This document shows positions 1 to 11,224 of a stretch of DNA of 64,000 nucleotides, piece after piece (the stretch's first letter is position 1; the number at the start of each line of letters is the position of its first letter). Below the pieces are notes generated by a model, which was not told where the DNA came from, searched no databases, and was given only the letters and a program-made list of their open reading frames with translations. The translations under genes and the position numbers were made by a program. Source of the DNA: Harmonia axyridis (taxonomy: Eukaryota > Arthropoda > Insecta > Coleoptera > Coccinellidae); the NCBI RefSeq assembly GCF_914767665.1, contig NC_059505.1, positions 30,191,506 to 30,255,505 on the forward strand, in the 5' to 3' direction.

Positions 1-496
1 CTCTTAGCTCGTCTTAGACTTGACTTGAACTCTCTCTCGACTCGAACTTAATCTTTCACCGTCTAAAACTTACTGACCTCCCCTGAATATCGACTTCCCT
101 CCTTCCGGCTTAACCACACTCTTAGCACCACTCCGATATCGGGGGAAAGTACCAAGTACCACCCCCAGCCCAATAAGAGTTTTGCCATACCGCCCACAAA
201 GCTCTTCGCGGATTCCTGGAAATCGAATATTCTGGAAGGACCAGCACTTGATACGCAGATGTGATATCCGGTACCCAACCCCCAGTAAGTCTCTTAAATT
301 TTACAACCGACATGACACATCTTCGACACCCCGAAGAATTAACACTACCTTTGTAACTTATACTATACAAAAGCAATTCGTTCTCTGTAAATTCATTGAA
401 ACTGTCATGTCCTCGACACTTGAAGAAACTAATAGGTCTCCAAGCATCCTCTTGACCATGTCAATTATTTACTGGGAAAAATGACTGGATCCTACA
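1..496 (+). repeat. Right-hand part of an LTR (cut by window start)
   Basis: This is the 3' part of an LTR family seen complete three more times in the window. It shares the block around the motifs TTCGCGGATTCCTGGAAATC and GAAACTAATAGGTCTCCAAG and the terminal GGATCCTACA. The LTR ends in ACA, the expected CA end. What follows has no TGG-type primer-binding site, so this is probably a solo LTR or the right LTR of an element to the left. Relative to its relatives it carries small insertions in the middle. Open frames on either strand here are not convincing genes. Confidence 0.75.
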
Positions 497-1887
497 TTTA
501 TAAATTCCATTTTTAAAATGGGTCGCTTACTTCAAATCAATATAATGGGAACTAATATGTTAGTACCCCTTTCTGGTTCTTGTTTTTTTTTTATTTTAGG
601 ATTTAATTATAAAGTCGTCAATCATATGTGAAGAAAAAGGACGGAGAAGATTTTGTTTTGGATGAGGAGGAAGCCCTTCAATATAAATATGTCAGCTTAT
701 TCTGTAAACGTATACACCTATACGGGCAGACAGAGTTTTTGCTGAGCTTTTTATCTGTGCTCTTGTATCATACGTTGAAATGAATGATGCCCCGTTTACA
801 TTTCCTCTGCTTATACTGGGATAACATCTACACATGCTTTGCTGTTTGAAGTTGATAATTTTTGTTTGGCTCTATCTCAAAAGAAAATGTGAATAGGTAC
901 TCTTGAAGGATATATTGACGAATATAGTCGAATTTGTAAGACAAAAAGTGATAATTCTTATTAGGTCTGAGTCTAAGTCAATCAATAAGATTGGTTTTTT
1001 ATCAGTCTCATTGACAACTATTCAATGTAATTATAATAATTAAATAGAGGAACGACTAATAGAGAACCGGCCATCATACTAATTCACTAATGTTGAATAT
1101 CAGAGATCAGATCAACTGAAGAGACGAAATATTTCCGTCTCCACTTCCACACTACGGGAGAACTTCCAGGAATTTTCGCTATCCCGAATTCGTAAATTCT
1201 TTGCAGGATATCACTTTCTCATATTCCCTTCCTTTCCTTTTTCTGGTTTCGGGATCCAGAGCAGGACGGAAAGCTTTCAGATCTTCACTGCATAAATTCC
1301 CATTTAGTGTTAGCTGAAATTCTTTCTTCCTTATATATAAATTGAAGAGGTCCCTAGATCATTTTTTCTGAAATTCCGGGACCCGGATGTGAATGAATTT
1401 TTCTTTGCTTTTAAAATAATTCGTGTTCGTCGGAATGAATGGAATCCTCGTGTTTTATTTTGCTTTATATATAATATAAATTTATTTAGATGTTTACGCA
1501 TATGTACCACAGGATTGTATTCGTGAGAATTTTATTTTTTCGGAATTTTTATATTTTTGCCCGTCCGAACCGATCGCTGACCACAGAATCGAGGGAATTG
1601 ACATTTTGGTAGTCTCTGCAAAATTTTTTCAGAACATTGAAGCAATGACTTTGATTCTATTTTTTTGGAGCATATCACTTTGCGGATTGATTGAGTTTTT
1701 TTGTTTCGTAATAACTGAACTTTGGGGGTGCGTTTTCTGAGAATTAAAAGACCCAGAACATCATACTTTCAACTCGAATTCCAACTTGTGTATCAGTTTT
1801 AATCGTTAAAAATTTAATGGGATATTCTCCTCGTTGTCCTGATTCGGACAAATGTATATTATATACCTCTATCTCGATCCCTAAGAG
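497..1887. other. AT-rich stretch with nothing recognised
   Basis: I see no long open frame, no transposon terminus and no splice-bounded exon here. It is ordinary AT-rich non-coding sequence with poly-T runs. Confidence 0.5.
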
Positions 1888-2105
1888 AGATACAGGGTGT
1901 TGAAGTTTACAAGGAAAAATCATTTTTATGCAATAGCTTCCATAAAAGAGCTTGAATTCAAACGAAAATCAGCATGCCTACCCTACTTCTTCAGGGCTAT
2001 TTCATGAAGATATTTTCGATTTTGGGGGAACACCAGTGGCGTGCAATTCGGTCACATCTCAAGTATTTCGAAGAAATAAGTATACCGCTGTTTTTTTGAA
2101 GGGAT
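1888..2105. mobile_element. Single end of a TACAGGGTG-type fold-back element
   Basis: It starts with TACAGGGTGTTGAAG and about 140 bp later carries CCAGTGGCGTGC, the same two landmarks, in the same order, as the long fold-back elements elsewhere in this window. No matching inverted arm was found to the right, so I read it as a one-armed or truncated copy. The right boundary is approximate. Confidence 0.4.
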
Positions 2106-2215
2106 GAATGAAGCACTATCGAATTGCTTGTTCAATTTAGAGTATAATTTGCTTTTACAGAACAAAATTTGAAATTCCAGATCCAGAGATGATTAGTTTT
2201 TTCGAACTAGGAATA

Positions 2216-2389
2216 GGCTACAAATTCATTATCCAGTCCGCCACGAATTGAATTCGGTAATATCTCGGAGAGATATCTCGAAACAATAGATTTGATTGTT
2301 TGTTTGACAGATACGTTCACTTAATGCAGAAGATATCCGAGATATTACCGAATTCAATTCGTGGCTGACTTAATTATGAATTTGTAGCC
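2216..2389. repeat. Short inverted-repeat element (about 60-bp arms)
   Basis: The arms begin GGCTACAAATTCAT and end ATGAATTTGTAGCC. Both contain the block ACGAATTGAATTCGGTAATATC or its complement. The spacer is about 45 bp. This is a small MITE-like or hairpin-forming repeat without coding capacity. No clear target-site duplication is visible. Confidence 0.6.
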
Positions 2390-3615
2390 AATTTCGAGCA
2401 CGTCTTTCGACTAATAAGAAAATAATTTACCCAAAAAACTAGAAAGTCAGAAACTCGTTCATTTATGCACTATCAAGCCTTCAGGATAGTATGAAGGTAT
2501 ATCTAGTCATCAAATGAGCAATTGTTTCATTAACGAACGAACTTCAAAAGCTCCTGACATCAGTGAATACTCCCCTAATTCTTAGAGAATGTGATCATTC
2601 CGGTTAAGTGTCTCCATCAAATCAAAATTCCAATAAAGAAAGCTATTATTTATTATCAATTTGATTAGATGTTTATGTCATTATATATGAACTTTGAAGC
2701 ACGTAGTCCTAAGTGTTCGTAGTTTTGGTTGTTTGAATATTCCATTCAAAACCATGGTCAAGATGTTTGAAGAAGATGAAATGTTATCTTCAACTGCACC
2801 TGTCAGTAGAAACTAAGCGTAGAAATTGGCAAATCTGTAGAGTTAGTCCTAGGAAGAAGAAATAAATATATAAATTTGGTCTCAACAACATTCAACGAGA
2901 ACTTCAATGACCAAAACGTCTTGACTACAATAAATTTATCACCTTCTTTATACTATGCATCATCATTTAAGTATAACGAATGACGAATGTTAGGATAAGG
3001 TAACGTAAATTTAACAGATTATGCCAGTGGCTAGTAAAGGGTTTAGGAAAGTTAACGAGCTCGTCTAGACTCTAGACAATAAAGGATATTGGGACAACCG
3101 TTCCGTGCGAAGCTAATGATATTCTCACCCTTTGAATCCAGATAATACCCATTTAATTCAACTAGGTTGGCGCTCGGATTGAGAATCATTCTCTTCTCTT
3201 CTTCTGTCCTTTCCAGAAGGATAAATTTAATGGGGCCCGATACACCTGACAACCTTAAGGAGGATGAAACTTTGAGTGATTTTGTGATTCCTTCTTCTGT
3301 TTATACTTAATCAGGTCATGTAATTCTATTATTGTTTGAGGATTTTGAATAGAACATTATCCGTTGTTAACAGAAGTGTTTACTGAAAAATGGTCATAAA
3401 CCTTCAACAACTTTTGAAGAACACAGTGAAGGTAAGTCGGTATCTCGGGATGTAATATCAATGTGTTGGAAAAATATGAATGAAGAATGCCTAGTTCTCG
3501 AAAAGAATACACAATGGTATACAGATAGCTCTACAACTACGACAGGGACTGGCACTGGCGGAATGAGAGTTATGTTATGAGTACACAAATGAACCAAATG
3601 CAATATTCAAATATA
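2390..3615. other. Unassigned non-coding stretch
   Basis: Only short open frames are present. A 66-codon minus-strand frame near 3052-3252 reads smoothly but has no family resemblance I can name and no convincing splice sites, so I do not call it a gene. Confidence 0.4.
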
Positions 3616-3816
3616 CTCACTAACAAAGAAACTGCAACACCCAGAAAGAGCTATTTAAATTAAAAATTTTTTTTCGGTAGAATATAGATAGTATAGGTTT
3701 TTCCATGTGAACAGTTTCTTATTAATTTAATATTGTATTCGTTTCTTGCAAGTATTTTCAATATTATAACAAACCAGCTGTTCGAGGAGGTCCAAAGTCG
3801 ACGTTCAGTTGTTGAA

Positions 3817-4612
3817 ATGCCTAGAGCAGGTGTTCGCGGAATTTATTGCCAGCTGAGTGAATTTGAAAGAAGTCGAATTATTGGTCTACGGAAGGCGAGG
3901 TTGTCATTTCAGGAAATCGCTAACCGTACTATCCAACTATGTACTTCAATATGATGTTGTGTTTGCGTGTTTGGATTATGCCCAAAATCGAAGAAGAATC
4001 TCGATTCTCTTTGGGTGCACATGATAGCCGAAGGAGGGTTAGACGACGTCGGGGAGAAAGACTTGATCCTCAGTTTGATGTTGAGCGTCATGTACACCGT
4101 ACAGTAAACCTTATGGTATGGGGTGCTATTGCATATGCACGTAAGTCTCCTTTAGTCTTTATTCGAGGTAATATGACAGCGCTGCGTTACCTTCAAGAAA
4201 TAGTGAGGCCATATAATAATAATAATATAATAATAATAATGTTTATTCAAAGCAATCATATAAATAAACATAATATGTTCTCCCTTATCTTAAGAGTCTC
4301 GAGAATCCAATATTTCAGCAAGATAATGCCCGACCTCATGTTGCCAGAGTTAATTTAAATCTTTTCGAAGCGATCCATTTGAATATTTTGCCATGGCCAC
4401 CCATATCCCTCAATATTTCGCCAATAGAGCATGTTTAGGACATCATGCGTAGAAAGCTTGGAAATTTTCCCCAGCCCCCACGGACTTAGGCGGCTATGAG
4501 ACATGAAGTACTGATAGCTTGGGATAGTATCCTTCAAGAGGAAAAAGATCATCTTATTGCATCAATCCAATCAATACGTGTTTGGAAGTGTATAGATAAT
4601 CGCGGTGGATAG
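3817..4612 (+). pseudogene. Tc1-like transposase, internally deleted
   Basis: It begins MPRAGVRGIYCQLSEFERSR, the N-terminal helix-turn-helix region of this family, then loses similarity after IANRT. Compared with copy 2, about 280 bp are missing after the block encoding AQNRRR; this removes the first catalytic Asp, since FSDES is replaced by a junction reading EESRFSLG. The catalytic part continues with RRRVRRRRGERLDPQFDVER and MVWGAIAYA. It is then broken by a 57-bp insertion and later by a stop where relatives read HVWDIMG. The Glu of the final PIEHV motif is still present. It cannot encode an active enzyme. Confidence 0.85.
4217..4273. repeat. TAA-rich insertion inside the Tc1-like transposase
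   Basis: Where copy 2 reads straight through GGCGCCATATGTTCTCCC, this copy has about 57 extra bases of (TAA)n followed by a TTTATT/AAATAAACA-rich tail. The insert resembles the 3' end of a non-LTR retrotransposon or a microsatellite expansion. Similar TTATTA tails occur near 52.9 kb. Confidence 0.6.
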
Positions 4613-4771
4613 ACACATTATTGAAAAATTTAAAAGAGAATTGTAAACTCTTACTTTTTTTCTTCAAATTTCAATCATTCACTCCTTTCTATGCAATAAA
4701 TGTTTCAGCAAAAAAATAAATTTAATTTGAACAGATCCTTCTAGGTGTTGCAGTTTCTTCGTAAGTCAGTA

Positions 4772-5471
4772 AACCATCAAAATGAGGATTCGTAGATAAA
4801 GTATATTGTGCTCGATCAGAGTTAGCTTTTGCAATATGGAAAAAGTCTTTAGAGTAAGAAATATTCTACCTGAAATCATCCGAGACAGTTCTCAATCATG
4901 AAATCCCCGACCGCTAACCACTCCTACATCATCAAGGCCACGAATTCAACGTGTCATTCCAAATGTCTTCCTTTTGATATATCACTCCGCATTCGATCGC
5001 CTTCGGTGTTCTCAGATCATCTTCACGTAAATACACGATACCTCCACCTGTTTGATCCTCTGGTTTCAGGCATTAAGCGAAAATTACCGAATACGAGAGT
5101 GTGTTGATAAGCAAACATGCGAAGCTTGTTACTCTTATTTCCCAGGATATCATTTTCTAGGCTTCAAGGTGAAAGTGAGGAGGATTGAATTTGCAAACAC
5201 AAGTTGTTTATGCCACCTAATCTAATCTGGATGTTTTCCCGCTATAAATTGAGATGGGGATATTGGATTGGAAGTGGAGGAATGCAATTTAAGCGCATTG
5301 TTTTGTTTTTTCTTTCGAAGAATGTCGTCATAGAATATTATATCAAAAAAGAATGATGAGAAGTACTCACTTTTCAATGAAAAACTTTTTTGCTTTATAT
5401 CTGATATGTAAAGTACTCAACACAAAAAACAGAATGGTTGTTCCTATACCCGTTGCATAGAATACCATACA
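4772..5471. other. Unassigned non-coding stretch
   Basis: No recognisable gene or repeat terminus. Short frames exist but lack motifs. Confidence 0.4.
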
Positions 5472-5473
5472 TA

Positions 5474-6448
5474 CAGAGAGGGCCATTGAAAACGAAACAG
5501 CGGCTCTGTAAGTCGGCAGAACCGAGTTATATAAAAACGCTCGGACACGTCAACAACATTTTCGAGGGGGACATCGTTCGCGATGAAATTCACCCGAAAT
5601 ACAATCCATCCCTCGGAGCTGTGACCGCCACCCCTAAATTTTTAAATGGCACCATATGGCAAGTGATACCTCATTTGAAAGGTAGTTTCCTTCTTAATAT
5701 CAAACAACAAAAATAAATTAATTCTAGCGATTCGTTTTTGAGATATAGGAACTTGAAGTTGGGAAATAACTTTTTATTCACTCAATCGTTACCATGAAGA
5801 GCACTTGAAATTTCAACAAGTTTTTAGATAGAATGTTTCCTGAAACTATAGGGTGGCCAGCCAGATCTCCAGATTTAACCCCACTCGACTTTTTCCTGTG
5901 GAGTCACTTGAAAAACAAAATCTATGCAACCGAACCAGAATCTCTGGAAGATTTACGGACGTAGAATTATTGAAGAATGACGTCGAATAACGCCGGAAAT
6001 GCTACGAAATGTGAGGTCTCATTTTGAACAGAACTTGTACTATTGTATGGAAATGGGTGGTAAACAGTTAGATCATTTAATTCCTTGACAATGATAATTA
6101 TCTTGTTGTTGCAATGTTAGATCTCATTTTTATTGATTGAGTGAATAAAAAGTTATTTCCCAACTTCAAGTTCCTATATCTCAAAAACGAATCGATAGAA
6201 TTAATTTATTTTTATTGTTTGATATTAAGAAGGAAACTACCTTTCAAATGAGGTATCACTTGCCATATGGTGCCATTTAAAAATTTAGGGGTGGCGGTCA
6301 CAGCTCCGAGGGATGGAATGTATTTCGGGTGAATTTTATCGCGAACGATGTCCCCCTCGAAAATGTTGTTGACGTGTCCGAGCGTTTTTATATAACTCGG
6401 TTCTGCCGACTTACAGAGCCGCTGTTTCGTTTTCAATGGCCCTCTCTG
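5474..6448. mobile_element. 314-bp-TIR DNA transposon with internal deletion
   Basis: Two nearly identical 314-bp inverted arms start CAGAGAGGGCCATTG and end at the complement, flanked on both sides by TA. The 347-bp centre keeps the C-terminal part of a DDE transposase. TA flanks plus this transposase tail place it in the IS630/Tc1/mariner superfamily, in a lineage with unusually long terminal repeats. Open frames within the arms are mirror images of each other and are not independent genes. Confidence 0.85.
5851..6090 (+). pseudogene. DDE transposase C-terminal remnant
   Basis: The conceptual product reads GWPARSPDLTPLDFFLWSHL, followed by KNKIYATEPESLEDLRT and, after stops and frameshifts, GNATKCEVSF and LYGNGW. 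This is the characteristic end of the catalytic domain in insect DDE_3-type transposases, where the D of SPDLTPLDFF lies at the third catalytic position. The N-terminal DNA-binding part and the first two catalytic residues are gone. It identifies the parent of the surrounding long-TIR element. Confidence 0.75.
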
Positions 6449-6559
6449 TATATTAATCTAAGTATTACGAGAACATGTTCTTCTAATGATTTCTGCTTCG
6501 AATGAATTCTGTTTTCAATCTCCCAAGTTGTTCGAAAATATAGTAACTAAAGATAATGT

Positions 6560-7570
6560 CAAATGTGTTCCACAATCACAGAAATCCTGAATATTTGAGA
6601 TTTCTTCAGTATCACACAACACGAATTACTGAAAGAAAAATATACACAAATGGTTCTATTTGAGCTTACAGAGAATATATTGGAACTTTTGGAAGGAGAC
6701 AACTCAGAACTGGCCTTATTCCTGGATATTTCGAAAGTAGGTATACGATCCAATAAAAAAGGAATACCTGCAAAAGAAGATTCAAGCGTATGACAGAAAA
6801 AGAATTACATTCAAGTGGATTAAATCACAATTATACAAAAGAAAACAAAAAGTGATAATTTCCAAGAATGGACATAAAGACCATAAATATATCCACAATA
6901 GCGCAAGGGGGTGTATTGAGACCACTTTTATTCCTAATCGTCGTGAATGATTCAACAATTGAGTCAGAAATTCAATCAGATAAATATTGCCATAATCATA
7001 TCTATAGAAAGTACCTGACTGATAAAACTGAAAGATCATAAAACGAGTGTTTTTTCGGCTGCATGTTAAGTTTCCATGGCCATGTTAATTGAAAAAATGT
7101 AGTGAAGAATTGAACTGATGTCGAATGAAAACTTACTGATAAATCATATTCTAAGGAACTGAAACAAATCCACAAGAAATCTTTACAATACAAAAAAAAA
7201 CCAATTAGGGCAATATTCAAGAGGAAGTGTAATGAAACAAGTAGAGAATTGTTAAGTAGTTTGTACCTGTATGTATGTGCTGTATTCTTACATAAAAACA
7301 AAGATAAATCAATTCAAGATAACACCGGTAGCAGTACAAGAACAAAAATTCGAATTGTCCAGTTCATCGAATGGCTTGAAGTGAAAAACGCATCCCATAT
7401 TATATTTGTTCAAAATAATCAATCATTTACCAAATAGAATTGAGACCAGAAATAATTTAAGGAGATTCAAAAACGAGGTGAAATCTTTGATTGTGAAACT
7501 TGGGCCTCATAAACTGGGAGACTTCTCTAATGACAGATTAAAAAGTTTTCCACTCAATTGTATTTAGACA
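6560..7570 (+). pseudogene. CR1/Jockey-like LINE reverse transcriptase, decayed
   Basis: Separate frames keep LELLEGDNSELALFLDIS (the F/LD.SKAFD box), then IAQGGVLRPLLFLIVVND (the PQGS.LGPLLF..Y.ND box), then a C-terminal stretch with YKKKPIRAIFKRK and the near-terminal PNRIETRNNLRRFKNEVK typical of CR1/Jockey ORF2 ends. The FADD box is not readable. Multiple frameshifts and stops separate the blocks, so this is an old insertion. Boundaries are approximate. Confidence 0.65.
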
Positions 7571-8304
7571 CTGTCATCTGAAATTATCATTTTATATTCC
7601 TATAATTCATAAATGAGACCTGCAATTTTCCCTGGATGCCCTGACTCTAACAAAAGTTTTCTCTATCAGGAGCTGTCGCAGATAATAGAGCAGGTGTGGT
7701 ATATATTGTAGACAGGGCAGCAATTGATCAATAACTTAAGTATACGAGAGTGCCGATTGTTGAACGCAACAGCTTTTAAACGTGCTGACAGCTTCGAAGT
7801 CACCCCAGAGAAAATGTTTGCGAAGATAGTATATTGGATACCGTCAGAAGTATGTTTCAACTGCAGTTTACGAACTTGATGAGCAGTTTGGTGAGTTTGA
7901 TATTCGATACGGAAGAGGGTCTGGAGGCGTAGATTAATAATTCAGATGTTTTCAGTTGTTTCGATGAAGTTCCATTGTTTGTTTTCCTTCAGGGTCATAT
8001 TCAAGTTCATTCGGGGAACACTTCACGATAGCGTAGGCTGTTGGGTTAGTTATTGTAGTTAGGGCAAGAAGGTAGAGGGTTCGAATCCATCAGGATAGAT
8101 ATTTTCAATCTCAGAGGTAATCTTACTTCTTTTTCTTGCCGAGGGTCGTTAAAACGAAGGAACAAAGCCTGTAGAGATACCAACCAATTTACTCAACTCG
8201 CATACGGTTTGAACTTCTGGGACGTCTCACAAATGGTCAGGATGAAAAAAAAATGTTTTATGTTGTTGAGAAATCATATGATTCAACAACTGAATTAGTT
8301 GGTT
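7571..8304. other. Unassigned stretch with a tRNA B-box-like motif
   Basis: The only landmark is GGGTTCGAATCC near 8085, which looks like a tRNA T-arm or SINE internal promoter B box. No matching acceptor stem or convincing A box is present, so I do not call a tRNA or SINE. Confidence 0.35.
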
Positions 8305-8394
8305 ATTGAAACTCTGAAATAAACATCCAAGGATTGCGCAACCTTAAAAACTTTAAGGTTGCGAATTCTTAGATGTTTATTTCAGAGTTTCAAT
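8305..8394. repeat. 90-bp hairpin
   Basis: The outer arms ATTGAAACTCTGAAATAAAC and its exact complement enclose inner arms GCAACCTTAAA and TTTAAGGTTGC with small internal loops. The size and imperfect pairing resemble a microRNA precursor, but a tiny MITE or a palindromic insertion scar would look the same. No other copy was seen in the window. Confidence 0.6.
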
Positions 8395-8829
8395 ATGTTG
8401 TACCGTGGGTGTCATTTATATATTTGTTGAAAAAAATTTTTCTGCTTCCGAAATTTCAATGTCTGGAATTTCAAGCTAAAAATCTCTCTTATAATTTATG
8501 TCAGTCGAAAGGCTACAAACACTTTCCATACCGCTTCAAGGAAGGAAGTATATCTAATTGAAGTATCCTGGTTGAGTCAAACCATGAAATTATTGTTTAT
8601 CTACAATGAATTGTTTGCTGTTTATTGTAAATTTGATCATGACCTGTGAGAAATCCATCCTTCAAATAGAGTCCCAAAAATTGGAGGAGATCGAGAATTG
8701 GTCTTTATAAGTTAAGAAGAAATCAACCAAAATTTTCCCTACATATTTCATGTTCATTCATGAACTACCCTAAGTACCTATTACACTTTTGGTTTTTGAA
8801 CTTTAATGCCTTATAAATGAAGAGTGGAA
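8395..8829. other. Unassigned non-coding stretch
   Basis: AT-rich sequence without recognisable features. Confidence 0.4.
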
Positions 8830-10190
8830 CAAGAATGTTTGTCTTTCTATAATAAGAGAATGCCATTCAAAACTCAAAAGCCGGGAAATAACCAGGAACA
8901 GATAACATACACACAGAAATGATTGAATTTATTGATGAAAACAACATTCATATATTGGTTACATTATTCAACGGAATAAATAACATCGGTAATAAACCTC
9001 GAGAATGGCTCATACCTGATCCTGAAAGTAAGTAAAAGTGCAATTATAACAGAATTGCCTTCTGTCTAACATATTCAAAATATTCTTGAATATTACAGAC
9101 CACAAAATGTGGGAAAGACATGGAAGGTGAATAATTTGGTTTCAGCAGAAGCTTAGTTAAAAGTATTGTCGAGATCAAAAAAGGATGCTTCATTGACTAA
9201 GAAAAGGTGCTGTTTGAATTTCTGAGGAAATGAGGTTCAGACAATAGCTAAATCATCATGACGTGAACCAGAAATCATACATTAAGGTAGAATCAAACAT
9301 ATCAGGGGAAGTTGATATTCAGTCATTGTTTTATTCTCTCACCACTCCTATACCCTGAGGGAATCTTCAAGGAAGCATCGAATAGGGTATCAATATTAAC
9401 GGGATGATAATGAACCACATAAAATATGCTAACAACATAGTCAAATTTTCAGGCACTGAGGAATTCTCATAAATGATAATATGATGTAGTATGGGAGAGG
9501 GGATGAAAATACGGCATATTAATTAATCTTTGAAAGAAAAAAGTTATGGTAATCTCGAAGACCTATTATATAACAGGAAATAAGGTTCTAGAGAGCCAGT
9601 ACATAGAAAAATTGAATAAAATCAAGCAAAAGGGAGCCTGAATAACTGACAGTATAGATCCAGACATCGAAGTAAGATCAAGAATAGTGGATGCTTGATC
9701 AGATTTTGAGCGAATGAAGCGATTTCTAAGTAACGCATTATTGGAACTAAAACTAAGACGTCGAAGGGCTGAATGCTATAAATAATATATTCTTTCATAT
9801 GAGATGGAATCCTGGGTTCTCAAGTTGCCAATTCTTAGGCGACTCAGAGCATTTGAAATTTTGTTCTTTCGAAGAATGCTCAAAATTTTTTGGGCAGACA
9901 AGTTTTGAATGAGATGATGCTAGACAGGGTTCATACAAATAGAGAGCTATCAGGATTTGTTAAAAAGCGGAAAAAGGCCTACTTCGGGCACTTTTTGAGG
10001 GCTGATCAGTATAAATTCCTCAACTCAATCACAAAAGGCAAAATAGAGGGGAAAACGAGGAACATGAAGGAGACAACACTCCTGGATGAGGAATATTAAA
10101 GACTGGTCAGGGATGCATGTCCAAAAATGCCTTATGAGGGACGAATTTGCCATGGTTGTTGCCAATCTTTACTTGAAGATGCAATAAAAA
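8830..10190 (+). pseudogene. LINE reverse transcriptase, decayed (endonuclease-RT type)
   Basis: The start reads AIQNSKAGNNQEQITYTQ, the eroded SGKATGPD box of a reverse transcriptase, then a frame with TLFNGINNIGNKPREWLIPD. Around 9840-10100 there is a C-terminal zinc-knuckle-like region: EMMLDRVHTNRELSGFVKKR and KAYFGHFLRADQYKFL, then after a frameshift SWMRNIKDWSGMH and FAMVVANL. This order is usual for RT-containing insect LINEs annotated as endonuclease-reverse transcriptase. It ends near an AATAAAAAAA tail. Many stops make it inactive. Confidence 0.65.
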
Positions 10191-11224
10191 AAGAAGATAT
10201 GGTGTTAAATAACACATGCCATCTTGTTTCAATCGTATAAAGTTAATCATATACATATATGGGTCAACAAGTCAATAATCCTGTCTAGATAACTCATTGT
10301 TGGTCTGGTCCTTAGAGAAAATGCCAAGAACTTAAAAACAAATCCCGTCTTGACGTTTCCTTTATATATTGTATCTAATTTCCACTGAAGAAATTGAACG
10401 ATTCTGGAATTTCTTGATTATATTGCGGTCATCTGGTGGTTCCCCTATCTTCATTTGAAATTCTGAGAATATTCTTTATTGGTGCAGATGACCCGCAACT
10501 TTCTACCTATCGTTATCGTATATGGCTCACCAAATAGCTTCAGTTAAAAAAATAACTAACATCTAACTCCATAGTATTAATCATCCTGAACATCCTCTCA
10601 AATATCGATTTTCCGTTCAGTGCCGGTAGTATCACTCCAACTCTAGTTAATCCATTCAATTTCATAACTCAGCAACAGCCTGGCCATCTGTGAAATAACA
10701 CTCCAATTTGTAACAGCCTCACCCCCATCAAGTCTCTATAATATAAGCCTAGTTAAACGCCCTACCCAACCCTTGACCTGAATTCCCGTCAAACGGAATA
10801 ATAAAAAATATCGCCGAGCCATATCGATTGAATTAGTTAGGTGAAATCTCCAATTGAATTTGAACCACAGCACCCTGAGATATCAATCTGAGGGTGCGGT
10901 ATGCTGGCGCTGGAGAGAGCGACGCGTTCATTTTCCCAGGAAACACGTATACAGGGACCGCCGGATGTGATGCTGAACGTGATTCTTGGTCGGGGACAGG
11001 ACGATTTGAAATTGCTTTTCTGAGTTCGATATTTAGCAGTAAGCGGCAGTCAGTTTGATTTCGTTGGTAGGGTATGTCTTGACACGAGGGGAGATTTCGA
11101 TAATAAATGATTTTGAATTCGTGGAGCTATGAATGCTGGTTCGTTCAAAATGCGAAGAAAATATCTCTAGGCGAGATGCGTTTTTTAAACATATATTTCC
11201 AATCATCTTCTGATAGGCCTCTCA
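10191..11224. other. Unassigned stretch with a GC-richer patch
   Basis: About 10870-11110 is markedly less AT-rich than its surroundings. It contains a TCAGTTTG motif that resembles an arthropod initiator, but no TATA box or open frame supports a promoter or exon call. The rest is ordinary AT-rich sequence. Confidence 0.3.

Larger units (their letters stand above)
3616..4769 (+). mobile_element. Tc1-like DNA transposon, defective copy 1
   Basis: The element is bounded by imperfect inverted repeats around AAAGAAACTGCAACACC at both ends and flanked by TA dinucleotides, the target duplication of Tc1/mariner elements. Homology between the ends continues inward: the 3' block TCAATCATTCACTCC is the complement of the 5' block GGAGTAAATGAT seen in copy 2. 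It encloses a broken transposase gene. It belongs to the same family as the copies at 46.1 and 62.5 kb. Confidence 0.85.

Noticed and set aside
3052..3252. 66-codon minus-strand frame that reads smoothly
   Set aside because: No ATG start, no convincing acceptor and no recognised family.
5438..6436. Two frames of 92 and 74 codons sharing sequence on opposite strands
   Set aside because: They lie in the inverted 314-bp arms of the transposon; the recognised coding remnant is in the centre.
8040..8110. tRNA-like GGGTTCGAATCC
   Set aside because: No acceptor stem, anticodon arm or clear A box; judged chance or an eroded SINE.
10870..11110. Possible promoter with a TCAGT-type initiator
   Set aside because: A single short initiator match with no TATA box and no downstream exon is not enough.
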